Shown here: piece after piece, positions 41,493 to 49,490 of the stretch
How the letters are laid out: every line of letters starts with the position of its first letter
How positions within the stretch are numbered: the first letter of the stretch is position 1
Notes under the pieces: generated by a model
The model's input: only the letters and a program-made list of their open reading frames with translations
What the model was told of the DNA's origin: nothing
Databases searched by the model: none
NCBI RefSeq assembly: GCF_004217225.1
Contig: NZ_SHKM01000001.1
Location: 620,001 to 684,000, forward strand
DNA length: 64,000 nt
Direction: 5' to 3'
From: Azospira oryzae
GTDB lineage: Bacteria; Pseudomonadota; Gammaproteobacteria; Burkholderiales; Rhodocyclaceae
Translations under genes and position numbers: made by a program

Positions 41493-43412
41493 TCAGGGGC
41501 AATAGCGCTGGAGAAAGGCCTCCGGCGGCAGGGGGCGGCTTTCCAGGTAGCCCTGGAAACTGTCGCAGCCCATGGTCCGCAGCAATTCCAGCTGGGTCTG
41601 CCGCTCCACGCCTTCGGCCACCACCTTGTGCCCCAGGGTGTGGGCCATGGCCAGGATGGCGCGCACGATGGCGGCCGCTTCCCCGTCCTGATCCTCGTCC
41701 AGGGGGAAAATGAAGGACTTGTCGATCTTCAGGGTGTCGATGGGCAGCAGGCGCAGGTAGGAGAGGGAGGAGTAGCCGGTGCCGAAGTCGTCCAGGGCCA
41801 GGCCGACGCCGGCCTCCCGCAGGCGCCGCAGTTCCTCCAGGCAGTCGGCCTCCTGCCGCAGCAGTACGGATTCGGTCACTTCCAGTTCGATGGTGGAGGG
41901 CGGCAGGCCCTCCCGTTCCAGGCGCAGCAGCACGTGCTCGGCGATGCCGCCGCCCCAGAACTGGCGCGCCGAGAGGTTGATGGCGATGCGCGGCGGCGTG
42001 GCCCCCATGCCTTGCCGCAGCTGCCAGTGGCGGCGCCAGGCGGCGGCCCGGGCGATGGCCGTGTCCAGCACCCAGAGGCCGATGGGGACGATGAGGCCGG
42101 TTTCCTCGGCCACCGGGATGAACTGGTCCGGCGGGATCAGGCGGCCGCCGTCGTTCCAGCGCAGCAGGGCTTCGGCCCCCAGCAGGCGGCCGCTGGCCAG
42201 GTCGATCTGGGGCTGGTAGTGGAGCTGCAGCTCGTCGCGCTCCAGGGCCCGGCGCAGGCCGTTCTCCAGGCTGACCCGGGACTGCAGGCGCTCGTTCATG
42301 CGGCCGGTGTAGAAGCGCACGGTGTTGCCGCCGCTGGACTTGCCCTCGTACATGGCGGTGTCGGCATTGCGCAGCAGGGTGTCGGCGTCGTCACCGTCGT
42401 CGGGATAGAGGGCGATGCCGATGCTGGCGGTGAGGAAGAAGTCGTAGCCATCCTCCCGGTAGGGGCTGGCGAGGGTTTCCAGCAGCTTGGCGCCGATCTG
42501 GCCGGCCTGTTCCGGCAGCTGCAGGTCTTCCAGGATGACGATGAATTCGTCGCCGCCCTGGCGCACGATGGTGTCGGACTGGCGCAGGCATTCCTGCAGG
42601 CGGCGGGCCACGCTCTGCAGCAGGCGGTCGCCCTGGTTGTGGCCGAGGGAGTCGTTGATGTTCTTGAAACGGTCCAGGTCCACGAACAGCACGGCGGCCC
42701 GGCTCTGCTGGCGCTTGGCCCGGGTCAGGGCCTGGGGCAGGCGGTCCGCCAGCAGCAGCCGGTTGGGCAGGCCCGTCAGCTGGTCGTGGTGGGCCAGGTA
42801 GCGCATGCGCTCCTCGTGCAGCTTGCGCTCGGTGATGTCGGTGACGGAGCCGGCCATCAGGGTGGCAACGCCCCGGGCGTCCCGCACGGCGATGCCGCGG
42901 GAGGCGATCCAGCGGTATTCGCCGCTCTTGGCCCGCACCCGGTACTCGCAATAGAAGTGGGGGGTCAGCCCCTTGAGGTGCTCGGACACTGCCCGGTTGT
43001 AGCGGGCCGTGTCTTCCGGATGCACCAGGGTCAGCCAGGCGTGGGTATCCATCAGGAAGTTTTCGCCGTAGCCGAGAATGGCGTGGAGGCGCTGGCCGGC
43101 CGTCAGCTCCTTGCTCAGGGGGTTCCAGGTCCACATGCCGTCGTGGGCCCCTTCCATGGCTAGTTCGTAGGCCCGGGCGGCACGGCGCAGGATGACGATT
43201 TCCCGCACGCTGCAGACGGCGGCAACGCCGCAGGCGAGGAAGGTGAGCCAGGACAGCCAGGGCTGCTCCACATACACCGCCGCCAGGCCGGCGCTGATGC
43301 AGGCGGCCAGCAACAGCAAGGGCGGCCAGGAGTGCCAGCTGCGGTGCAGCCCGACGCCCTGGGGCGGGGTGCTGTCGGCGGTGCCGAGGATGAGGGGCAG
43401 GATCTGGGGCAT
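41493..43412 (-). CDS. Membrane PAS-GGDEF-EAL protein
   Basis: A 639-residue protein. Two hydrophobic helices lie near residues 30-70, so it is probably anchored in the inner membrane with a negligible periplasmic part. A PAS domain of PAS_3 type (about 80-200, with HPEDTARYNRAVSEHLKG and MAGSVTDITERK) follows. The GGDEF domain is intact (RQGGDEFIVIL near 285, with an RQSD inhibitory site). The EAL domain has AEALLRWNDG near 413, LEVTESVLL, DDFGTGYSSLSYLRLLPID and EGVERQTQ. Both activities are possible. It is transcribed alone, converging on typA and diverging from the CheW-CZB gene. Confidence 0.9.
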   Translation of the reverse strand: MPQILPLILGTADSTPPQGVGLHRSWHSWPPLLLLAACISAGLAAVYVEQPWLSWLTFLACGVAAVCSVREIVILRRAARAYELAMEGAHDGMWTWNPLSKELTAGQRLHAILGYGENFLMDTHAWLTLVHPEDTARYNRAVSEHLKGLTPHFYCEYRVRAKSGEYRWIASRGIAVRDARGVATLMAGSVTDITERKLHEERMRYLAHHDQLTGLPNRLLLADRLPQALTRAKRQQSRAAVLFVDLDRFKNINDSLGHNQGDRLLQSVARRLQECLRQSDTIVRQGGDEFIVILEDLQLPEQAGQIGAKLLETLASPYREDGYDFFLTASIGIALYPDDGDDADTLLRNADTAMYEGKSSGGNTVRFYTGRMNERLQSRVSLENGLRRALERDELQLHYQPQIDLASGRLLGAEALLRWNDGGRLIPPDQFIPVAEETGLIVPIGLWVLDTAIARAAAWRRHWQLRQGMGATPPRIAINLSARQFWGGGIAEHVLLRLEREGLPPSTIELEVTESVLLRQEADCLEELRRLREAGVGLALDDFGTGYSSLSYLRLLPIDTLKIDKSFIFPLDEDQDGEAAAIVRAILAMAHTLGHKVVAEGVERQTQLELLRTMGCDSFQGYLESRPLPPEAFLQRYCP

Positions 43413-43600
43413 GGACTCAGTCTGGTCTACGGTCTGGGCCGGGGTGGACGGAGCGCCCTGTCGGCCGGAATGGATCTCCGGCGGAGGCGGGCAGCGGCAG
43501 TGTCGTCAAGGTTAGTGCGTCTGGCGCTATCTTGCCATCCTTATCTACTACTTTTGGCTTATTCTTCGTCCAGAACAATGCAAGTTAAAGGAGCCACGGC

Positions 43601-44383
43601 ATGGCCGATGAGATGCAGCTGGTCATATTCCAGGTCGGCAGGAAAACCCTGGCCCTGCCATTGCAGGAGGTGGAACACATCCTTTCCCTCGGCGGCGAGG
43701 AGGGACGGCAGGGCATTTCCGCCGAGGGCGGCATGATCCTGTTCCAGGGCCAGGCCATTCCCTGGCGGCCGCTGTGGGACCCCCTGGGGGAACCCAGCGT
43801 GTTCCTCGAATTCGACGAGCTGGCCCAGACCCTGCCCCGGCGGCGGCAGGACCATCTGGACTGGATGGCCGCTCTGGACCAGTCCCTGCGCCACGACATT
43901 CCTTTCACCAAGGCCCACAGTCCCCGGGAGTGCGCCTTCGGCCAGTGGTTCTACGCCTTCCGCACCGAGGATCGGCGGCTGGCCCTGCTGCTGTCCCAGT
44001 TCGAGCATCCCCACGCCCTGGTCCATGGCCTGGCCGAAGTGCTGCTCGGCCAGGTGGCGGCCGGTCGGCGGGAGGAGGCCCTGGCAGCCCTGGAGGCAGC
44101 CCGGCAGGGCGTGCTGGCGGAACTGCTGGCGCTGTTCGATACGGTCATTGCCCTGGTGCCTACTTTGAAGCGGCCCCTGGCCCTGATCCTCAACGACTCG
44201 GGCCAGCGCACCGCCCTGGGCGTGGACCGGGTGCTGGACATCCGCTCCGTCACCGCTGCCGACGTGCATCCGGCCCGGGGCCGGCTGGGCGGCCTGGTGC
44301 CCCAGGCCTTCATCGGCGATAGCGCTTCCGGCGGCGCCCTCATTCCCCTGCTGGCGGCCTCCCAGCTGGCCAGCCTGGGCTGA
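43601..44383 (+). CDS. CheW-like protein with an internal CZB zinc-sensing domain
   Basis: A 260-residue soluble protein. Residues 1-65 look like the first half of a CheW adaptor (QLVIFQVGRKTLALPLQEVEHIL; GGMILFQGQAIPWRPL). A CZB domain follows, with ligands fitting H85 (DHLDWMAALD), C111 (RECAFGQWFYAF), H138 and H142 (HPHALVHGL). The end (LILNDSGQRTALGVDRVLDIRSV; GLVPQAFIGD) returns to CheW sequence. The CZB is thus inserted within the CheW fold. CZB domains bind zinc and respond to zinc or hypochlorous acid in chemoreceptors and cyclases. No receptor or CheA gene is nearby, so its partner is unknown. Confidence 0.8.
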   Translation: MADEMQLVIFQVGRKTLALPLQEVEHILSLGGEEGRQGISAEGGMILFQGQAIPWRPLWDPLGEPSVFLEFDELAQTLPRRRQDHLDWMAALDQSLRHDIPFTKAHSPRECAFGQWFYAFRTEDRRLALLLSQFEHPHALVHGLAEVLLGQVAAGRREEALAALEAARQGVLAELLALFDTVIALVPTLKRPLALILNDSGQRTALGVDRVLDIRSVTAADVHPARGRLGGLVPQAFIGDSASGGALIPLLAASQLASLG

Positions 44384-44398
44384 AGCGGAGGGCGCTGC

Positions 44399-45472
44399 CT
44401 AGCCGCCGGTGGCGGACATGAAGCGCACCACCTGGGGCGCATCCAGCTGGCGGGTGAAATCGTGGCCCAGGGCCTTCATGCCCAGGGTGCGCAGGATGGC
44501 CTGGCGCGCCGGTTCGTCGTCTTCGGGGTGGCGGCGCAGCAGGGGCAGCAGGGGGGTGGCGTCGTTCTGCCCGAGGCAGGGATAAAGCTCGCCGGTGGCG
44601 GTGACCCGCACCCGGTTGCAGGTGTCGCAGAAATTGTGGGAGTGGGGCGAGATGAAGCCGACCCGGGTCTCGCTGCCGGCAATGCGCCAGTAGCGGGCCG
44701 GGCCGCCGCTGCTCTCGTCGCTGGCCTGCAGGGGGAAGCGTTCCTGCAGGCGCAGCAGGGCTTCGTCGGAGGAGAAGTAGGTGCCGCTGCGACCGTGGCC
44801 CAGGTCTCCCAGAGGCATTTCCTCGATGAAGGCGATGTCCAGCCCTTCGGCCATGCAGTAGGCCACCAGGTCCGCCAGTTCATCGTCGTTGGTGCCGCGC
44901 ATCATCACCGTGTTCAGCTTGATGCGCCGGAAGCCGGCGGCCTGGGCCGCGGCGATGCCCCGCAGCACCTGGTGCAGGTCGCCGATGCGGGTGATGGCGC
45001 GGAAACGCTCCGGGCGCAGGCTGTCCAGGCTGATGTTGAGGCGCTGCACGCCGGCCCGGGCCAGGGGCGCAGCAAAGCGTTCCAACTGGGAGCCGTTGGT
45101 AGTCAGCACCAGTTCCTTCAGGCCCTCCAGGGCGGCCAGCCGCTCCAGCAGCCACAGGGCGTCCCGCCGGACCAGGGGTTCGCCGCCGGTGATGCGCAGC
45201 TTGGTGACGCCCAGGCCGACGAAAAGGCGTGACAGGCGCAGGGACTCTTCCAGGCTCATCACCTGGTGCCGGGGCAGGAAGGTCATGTCCTCGGCCATGC
45301 AGTAGGTACAGCGGAAGTCGCAGCGGTCGGTGAGGGACAGGCGCAGATAGCTGATGCGGCGCCCGTGGCCGTCCTGCAGCGGGCCGGCGCCCGGCGGCAG
45401 GGCAATGGCTGCGGCATTGTCCGGGGGGAAGGCGAGGAGGCCGGAGCGGGGCGGCAGGCTGTCGTTCTGCAT
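44399..45472 (-). CDS. moaA: GTP 3',8-cyclase (molybdenum cofactor biosynthesis)
   Basis: A 357-residue radical-SAM enzyme for the first step of molybdenum-cofactor synthesis. The N-terminal cluster motif is C51-x3-C55-x2-C58 in DRCDFRCTYCM. The second cluster has FCDTCNRVRVTATGELYPCLGQ. The protein ends in the Gly-Gly pair (SATGG) required by MoaA. ATG 45472 is preferred; an upstream in-frame stretch to 45553 overlaps a possible FNR-like site. The first 38 residues are a Pro/Ala-rich extension. No other moa genes are in the window. Anaerobic respiration with molybdoenzymes is the likely context. Confidence 0.93.
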   Translation of the reverse strand: MQNDSLPPRSGLLAFPPDNAAAIALPPGAGPLQDGHGRRISYLRLSLTDRCDFRCTYCMAEDMTFLPRHQVMSLEESLRLSRLFVGLGVTKLRITGGEPLVRRDALWLLERLAALEGLKELVLTTNGSQLERFAAPLARAGVQRLNISLDSLRPERFRAITRIGDLHQVLRGIAAAQAAGFRRIKLNTVMMRGTNDDELADLVAYCMAEGLDIAFIEEMPLGDLGHGRSGTYFSSDEALLRLQERFPLQASDESSGGPARYWRIAGSETRVGFISPHSHNFCDTCNRVRVTATGELYPCLGQNDATPLLPLLRRHPEDDEPARQAILRTLGMKALGHDFTRQLDAPQVVRFMSATGG

Positions 45473-45539
45473 GATTACTTGGCTGTCGGGGATGGCGGTT
45501 GGACCAGATCGAGCTTCATTGGTTTTATCCGGGGCGCCC

Positions 45540-45553
45540 ATGATATGGGTCAA
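45540..45553 (-). promoter_or_regulatory. FNR-like box upstream of moaA
   Basis: On the minus strand TTGACCCATATCAT fits TTGAT-N4-ATCAA at eight of ten positions. It is centred about 75 bp before the moaA start. FNR control of moa genes is known in enterobacteria. The downstream -10 spacing is not ideal, so this is tentative. Confidence 0.3.
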
Positions 45554-45657
45554 ATCCGTTTTTCGTCGCCAAGACCGTCGGTGGTTTTACCTCCGGGGTG
45601 TGCCATACGTCATACATGGCTTATGATGCCCTATCTCCACAGTCCGGTCCGTCTGCC

Positions 45658-46134
45658 ATGTTCCGCTTCGCCACCAAGGAATCGCCCCGGCTCAAGCGCC
45701 TTCGCTCCATTTCCCTGTTCCAGGACCTCAGCGTCCGGGAGCTGGTGATTGTGGACCTGTTGCTGCATGAACGCCGCTATCTGGCCGGCGAGGTGGTCTT
45801 CGATGCGGGGGAGGACGGGCAGGGCATCTATTTCACCCTGGACGGCCGCATCGGCATCTTCCATCCGGGTCACAGCAATACGCCCCTGGCCGAATTGGGG
45901 GGTGGCAGCTTTTTCGGCGAACTGGCCCTGCTCGACGACAGCCCCCGCATGGCCCAGGCCAGGGCCCTGGACGACAGCACCCTGGCGGTGATGTTCCGCG
46001 GCGAGTTCGTCGGCCTGTTGCAGACCCATGCCCTCATCGCCTCCAAGATTTCCCTGCAGCTGGCCCGCCATCTGGGGCAGCGGTTGCGCAGCATCAGCCT
46101 GCCCCAGCCTCAGCCCCAGGAGGTGGTGGCGTGA
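45658..46134 (+). CDS. Cyclic nucleotide-binding domain protein without DNA-binding domain
   Basis: A 158-residue protein made of one Crp-type effector domain. Recognisable parts are SLFQDLSVRELVIVDLLLHERRYLAGEVVFDAGEDGQGIYFTLDG, the phosphate-binding-cassette-like GGSFFGELALLDDSPRMAQARA and the following barrel strands. The FGELALLDDSPRMA segment is close to real cyclic-nucleotide-binding cassettes. No winged helix follows, so it is a stand-alone sensor or adaptor. It overlaps the AI-2E permease gene by 4 bp (GTGA), suggesting it may modulate that membrane protein. Confidence 0.85.
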   Translation: MFRFATKESPRLKRLRSISLFQDLSVRELVIVDLLLHERRYLAGEVVFDAGEDGQGIYFTLDGRIGIFHPGHSNTPLAELGGGSFFGELALLDDSPRMAQARALDDSTLAVMFRGEFVGLLQTHALIASKISLQLARHLGQRLRSISLPQPQPQEVVA

Positions 46135-47270
46135 GCCCTGTGGTCCGCCCCTTTCCCCGCCAGCCCCGCGCGGCGGGCCCCCTGGTGTGGGCCTGCATCC
46201 TCGGCACGACCTGTCTGCTGCTGTTCCTCTTCCAGAAAATCCTGTGGCTGGTGGTGCCCTTCATTCTGGCCCTGATCATCTATTACGCCCTCCTGCCCGC
46301 CGTCTTGCGACTGGTGCTGGCGGGCTATTCCGTCACTGCCGGTGCCTCGTTGGTTTGCTTCGGTGCCTTCCTTCTCCTGGGCGGCGCCCTGGGCCTGGCG
46401 GCGCCCTGGATTGCCGCCCATGCGGTGAGCTGGAACGAGTGGGGCGGGCGCTATCTTGCCGGCGGCGTGGGCTTCGTCCTGGGGAGTCTGTCCTCCCTGG
46501 AAAACAGTTTTGAGTTCCTGGCCCAGGCCCATCTCACGGATAGCGTGCGCAAGGGCATCTCCGATTTTTCTGCCAATTTCGTCTCCCGCAACCTGGCCGG
46601 CGCGGTGATGCTGGCGGCGGCCTGGCTGCCCTCCCTGCTGCTGGCGCCTTTCCTGGCCTTCTTTTTCCTGCGGGACGGGCGGCGTTTCAAGAAATTCATC
46701 ATCCATGCCGTGCCCAATGCCTTTCTCGAGCGCACCCTGTACCTGCTGGACGAAGTGGATCGCACCGCCCGCATGTACTTCACCGGCCTGCTCAAGCTGA
46801 CCCTGCTCGACACCCTGACCCTGGCCCTGGGGCTGTGGGCCCTGGGGATTTCGGCCCCCTTCCTGCTGGGGCTGGTGACCGCCGTCCTGGCCTGGGTTCC
46901 CTATGTGGGCTCCATCCTCGGCTGCGCGGTGGTGGTGCTGGTGGCAGCCACGGATTTTCCCGGCAATCCGGGTATGGCCTACGGTGCCATCGGCCTCTTC
47001 ATCCTGGTGCGCCTGCTCGACGATTTCTTCTTCATGCCCATGACGGTGGGGCGCAGTCTGCACCTGCATCCGCTGCTGACGGTGATCATGATTTTCGTCG
47101 GCGGTGCCGTGGCGGGCATCTCCGGCCTCATGCTGGTGTTGCCCCTGCTCGGCGTGGTGATGGTTCTGGGGGAAACCGTGGGGCAGGTGGTGAACGATCC
47201 CCGCCTGCAGGCCCGCCATGCCCATGCCCGCCGCCTGCGGCACGCGGCGGTGACCGGGGACCTGCTGTGA
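46131..47270 (+). CDS. AI-2E family transporter (PerM/TqsA-like)
   Basis: A 379-residue inner-membrane protein with about eight hydrophobic helices in the AI-2E family pattern: LLFLFQKILWLVVPFILALIIYYALLPAV in the first block and TLTLALGLWALGISAPFLLGLVTAVLAWVPYVGSILG later. The family includes the autoinducer-2 exporter TqsA and Na/H antiporters, so substrate is not assigned. GTG 46131 overlaps the stop of the cyclic-nucleotide-binding gene, pointing to joint expression. Followed by the tRNA genes on the other strand. Confidence 0.86.
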   Translation: MSPVVRPFPRQPRAAGPLVWACILGTTCLLLFLFQKILWLVVPFILALIIYYALLPAVLRLVLAGYSVTAGASLVCFGAFLLLGGALGLAAPWIAAHAVSWNEWGGRYLAGGVGFVLGSLSSLENSFEFLAQAHLTDSVRKGISDFSANFVSRNLAGAVMLAAAWLPSLLLAPFLAFFFLRDGRRFKKFIIHAVPNAFLERTLYLLDEVDRTARMYFTGLLKLTLLDTLTLALGLWALGISAPFLLGLVTAVLAWVPYVGSILGCAVVVLVAATDFPGNPGMAYGAIGLFILVRLLDDFFFMPMTVGRSLHLHPLLTVIMIFVGGAVAGISGLMLVLPLLGVVMVLGETVGQVVNDPRLQARHAHARRLRHAAVTGDLL

Positions 47271-47360
47271 TATTGGCCCCTTGGCGGGCGCCGTCGCTTG
47301 CGCGTAGAGTGGGGGTGCGGCCTGTCCGGGCCAGCCGGGAAGGCGGTGTCGCTGCGGTAA

Positions 47361-47389
47361 ACGGAAACGGCCCGCACGAATGCGGGCCG
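47361..47389 (-). terminator. Terminator after the tRNA-Asn pair
   Basis: A 9-bp stem CGGCCCGCA / TGCGGGCCG with a UUCG tetraloop on the minus strand is followed by TTTCCGTTT. Its position just past the second tRNA suits termination of the tRNA transcript; on the plus strand it may also end the AI-2E gene message. Confidence 0.75.
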
Positions 47390-47397
47390 CTTGAATT

Positions 47398-47473
47398 TGG
47401 CTCCCCGACCTGGGCTCGAACCAGGGACCTACGGATTAACAGTCCGGCGCTCTACCGACTGAGCTATCGAGGA
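47398..47473 (-). tRNA. tRNA-Asn (anticodon GTT), copy 2
   Basis: A 76-nt cloverleaf on the minus strand. The anticodon loop reads CTGTTAA, giving GTT for asparagine. The D-arm has AGCTCAGTCGGTAGAGC and the T-arm GGTTCGAGCC. CCA is encoded. The acceptor 5' strand TCCTCGA pairs with TCGGGGA through one U-G wobble, unlike the other copy, and the D-loop also differs by one base. Confidence 0.95.
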
Positions 47474-47527
47474 ACTACTACAACTAACCTTGCTGCAAAA
47501 CAGCCCTGCGGCTGCCTTCTGAATTCT

Positions 47528-47603
47528 TGGCTCCCCGACCTGGGCTCGAACCAGGGACCTACGGATTAACAGTCCGGCGCTCTACCAACTGAGCTATCGG
47601 GGA
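47528..47603 (-). tRNA. tRNA-Asn (anticodon GTT), copy 1
   Basis: A 76-nt cloverleaf on the minus strand with anticodon GTT, encoded CCA and a fully paired acceptor stem (TCCCCGA / TCGGGGA). It is the promoter-proximal copy of a tandem pair, separated by 54 bp from the second. Sequence is otherwise nearly identical to copy 2. Confidence 0.96.
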
Positions 47604-47618
47604 ACAGAAGAGGCGCGA

Positions 47619-47647
47619 ATTATAGTTTTCAAAATTAACGTCGTCAA
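47619..47647 (-). promoter_or_regulatory. Strong sigma70 promoter of the tRNA-Asn operon
   Basis: On the minus strand TTGACG (-35) and TATAAT (-10, plus coordinates 47619-47624) are separated by 17 bp, with the tRNA 5' end about 15 bp downstream of the -10. A near-consensus promoter as expected for stable RNA. Confidence 0.85.
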
Positions 47648-47665
47648 TCGGATCATTAAAAAAAT

Positions 47666-49414
47666 ATGGATACGAATCTGATCTACGAAAAGACCGCCGC
47701 GGGTGAGGAGGCAATGCGTCAACGCACCCGCCTCGTGCAGCGTCATTTGCGCATGGTGTTGATCCTGGTGGACGGACGAACCAGCGTTGCCGACCTGGGG
47801 GAAAAGGTGGGCAACGAGCAGCTGGTGGAGAGCGCCCTCAGCGAACTGGAAAAGGACGGCTTTATCGCCCCCGTGCTGGAGCAGCCGTCGGTCTGGGACA
47901 AGGGCACGGCGGTGGTGCAGAAGGTCAAGGAAGTGGCCCTGGGCCAGCTTTCCGCCTTCGGCGGCAATTCCCGCCAGGAAGAGGTCCAGGTCGTACCGGC
48001 AGCGCAGGAGGCTGTGGCACCGGTGGCGTCCCCGGCCGAGACGGCGCCACAGGCTGGCTCGGCGCCTGCTGACAAGCCGCCCACGGTCGCCTGGCTGGCC
48101 GGCTGGTCCACCCAGACGGAAGCGTCGGCCGAGGGCGGCAAGGCGTCGCGGCCGAAGAAGGTGCCGGCAGGCGAAGAGACGGGCATCCGTCCCATCCGTC
48201 GCGGGGGACGTGCTCCCCGGGGGCCGTTGGGCAAGGCGCTGTGGGGTGTGTGCGCAGCCCTGGGGCTGGCTCTTGCGGCGCTGCTGCTGTATCCCTATGA
48301 CAACCATCGGCCGGAGGTGGAGGCGGTACTGACCCGCATGCTGCAGCAGCCGGTGAAGGCGGCCCGGCTGCACGCCACCTTCCTGCCCCATCCCGGGCTG
48401 GTGCTGGAAGGCGTGCACGTGGGCCAGGGCGAGGGGATTGCCATCGGCAGCGTGCGTTTCCTGCCCCAATTGGGACAGTGGCGGACCCTGAAGCAGGTGG
48501 AGGTGCGTGGCGTGAGCCTTCCTCTGCCGGTCCTGGCCAGCGTCTCTGAATGGGTCCAGGGGGCGCGGGCGGCGGCGGTGGTTTTCCCCGCCATCGAACT
48601 GGGGGAGATCACGCTCCAGTTGGGCGGCCAGTCCCTTGGTCCCCTCGCTGGTACCCTGGTGCCGGAAGGGGCTGCCATGCCCCTGCGCCTGTCCTTGCAT
48701 GACGAGGCCCGCACCTTGTCCCTGGACCTGACCCAGGCCCCGGGGGGGATGCAGTTGAGCCTGGAAGGACTGGGCTGGGAGCCGGTGAAGGACAGTCATC
48801 TCCGTTTTGATTCCCTCAATGCCCAGGGGCTTCTGACCCGGGACGGGCTGCGCCTGTCCAGTATCGATAGCCGAACCCTGGAGGGGCAGGTGAGCGGCTC
48901 CCTTTCCCTCAACTGGAACGGCGGAGTGCGCCTGGAAACGGATCTGGTGCTCAAGCATCTTTCCCTGGCCCGGCTTAATCAACTGCTGCTGGGAGGGGCG
49001 AAGGGCGAGGGGCAGGTCGATGCCTCCCTGCGCCTGAGCGGCCGGGCGGCCGAATGGTCGCGTCCCCTGAGCCTGGCCCAGGGAGAGGGCAGTTTTGTGG
49101 TGAACCGGGGGCTGCTGCCGGTGGATCTGGCAGAGGCCGTGCGGCGGGCATCGAGCGAGCCGCTGCGCGGCGGTGAGACCCGCTTTGAACAACTGGGCGG
49201 CAAGGTCCGGGTGGACCTGCTGGGCAAGCGCTTCTACGACCTGCAGCTGACTGCCGGCCTGTTGCGTGCTTCCGGTGTCGCTGCGGTGAATGTCGATGGC
49301 AGCCTGGGAGGCAGCCTAGATGTCCAGGTGGGTGGCAAGGGTAACGTGCTGCGCATGCCCCTGACCCTGGGCGGTACTCTGGAGGCTCCGGTGTTGCGCG
49401 GCGGGCGCCGCTGA
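47666..49414 (+). CDS. Membrane-anchored AsmA-like protein with N-terminal helical domain
   Basis: A 582-residue protein. Residues 1-80 are a small helical domain resembling a winged helix (VLILVDGRTSVADLGEKVGNEQLVESALSELEKDGFI). A Pro/Ala-rich linker follows to about 190. One transmembrane helix (GVCAALGLALAALLLYPY) comes next. Residues 220-582 are beta-rich with AsmA-type repeats (SSIDSRTLEGQVSGSLSLNWNG; RFEQLGGKVRVDLLGKRFYDLQL). AsmA relatives act in envelope lipid transport or outer-membrane assembly. The cytoplasmic front domain is unusual. It is divergent from the tRNA pair and ends at a bidirectional terminator. Confidence 0.75.
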   Translation: MDTNLIYEKTAAGEEAMRQRTRLVQRHLRMVLILVDGRTSVADLGEKVGNEQLVESALSELEKDGFIAPVLEQPSVWDKGTAVVQKVKEVALGQLSAFGGNSRQEEVQVVPAAQEAVAPVASPAETAPQAGSAPADKPPTVAWLAGWSTQTEASAEGGKASRPKKVPAGEETGIRPIRRGGRAPRGPLGKALWGVCAALGLALAALLLYPYDNHRPEVEAVLTRMLQQPVKAARLHATFLPHPGLVLEGVHVGQGEGIAIGSVRFLPQLGQWRTLKQVEVRGVSLPLPVLASVSEWVQGARAAAVVFPAIELGEITLQLGGQSLGPLAGTLVPEGAAMPLRLSLHDEARTLSLDLTQAPGGMQLSLEGLGWEPVKDSHLRFDSLNAQGLLTRDGLRLSSIDSRTLEGQVSGSLSLNWNGGVRLETDLVLKHLSLARLNQLLLGGAKGEGQVDASLRLSGRAAEWSRPLSLAQGEGSFVVNRGLLPVDLAEAVRRASSEPLRGGETRFEQLGGKVRVDLLGKRFYDLQLTAGLLRASGVAAVNVDGSLGGSLDVQVGGKGNVLRMPLTLGGTLEAPVLRGGRR

Positions 49415-49432
49415 ATCGAGAGATAGGGCGAA

Positions 49433-49464
49433 AAAAAGGGCGAGGTGGAAACCTCGCCCTTTTT
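49433..49464. terminator. Bidirectional terminator
   Basis: AAAAAGGGCGAGGT and ACCTCGCCCTTTTT pair over 14 bp with a GGAA loop, giving A- and T-runs on both sides. It ends the AsmA-like gene and the convergent aminotransferase gene. Confidence 0.9.
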
Positions 49465-49490
49465 CATGCAGTTGCAGTTGCAGCTGGCTG

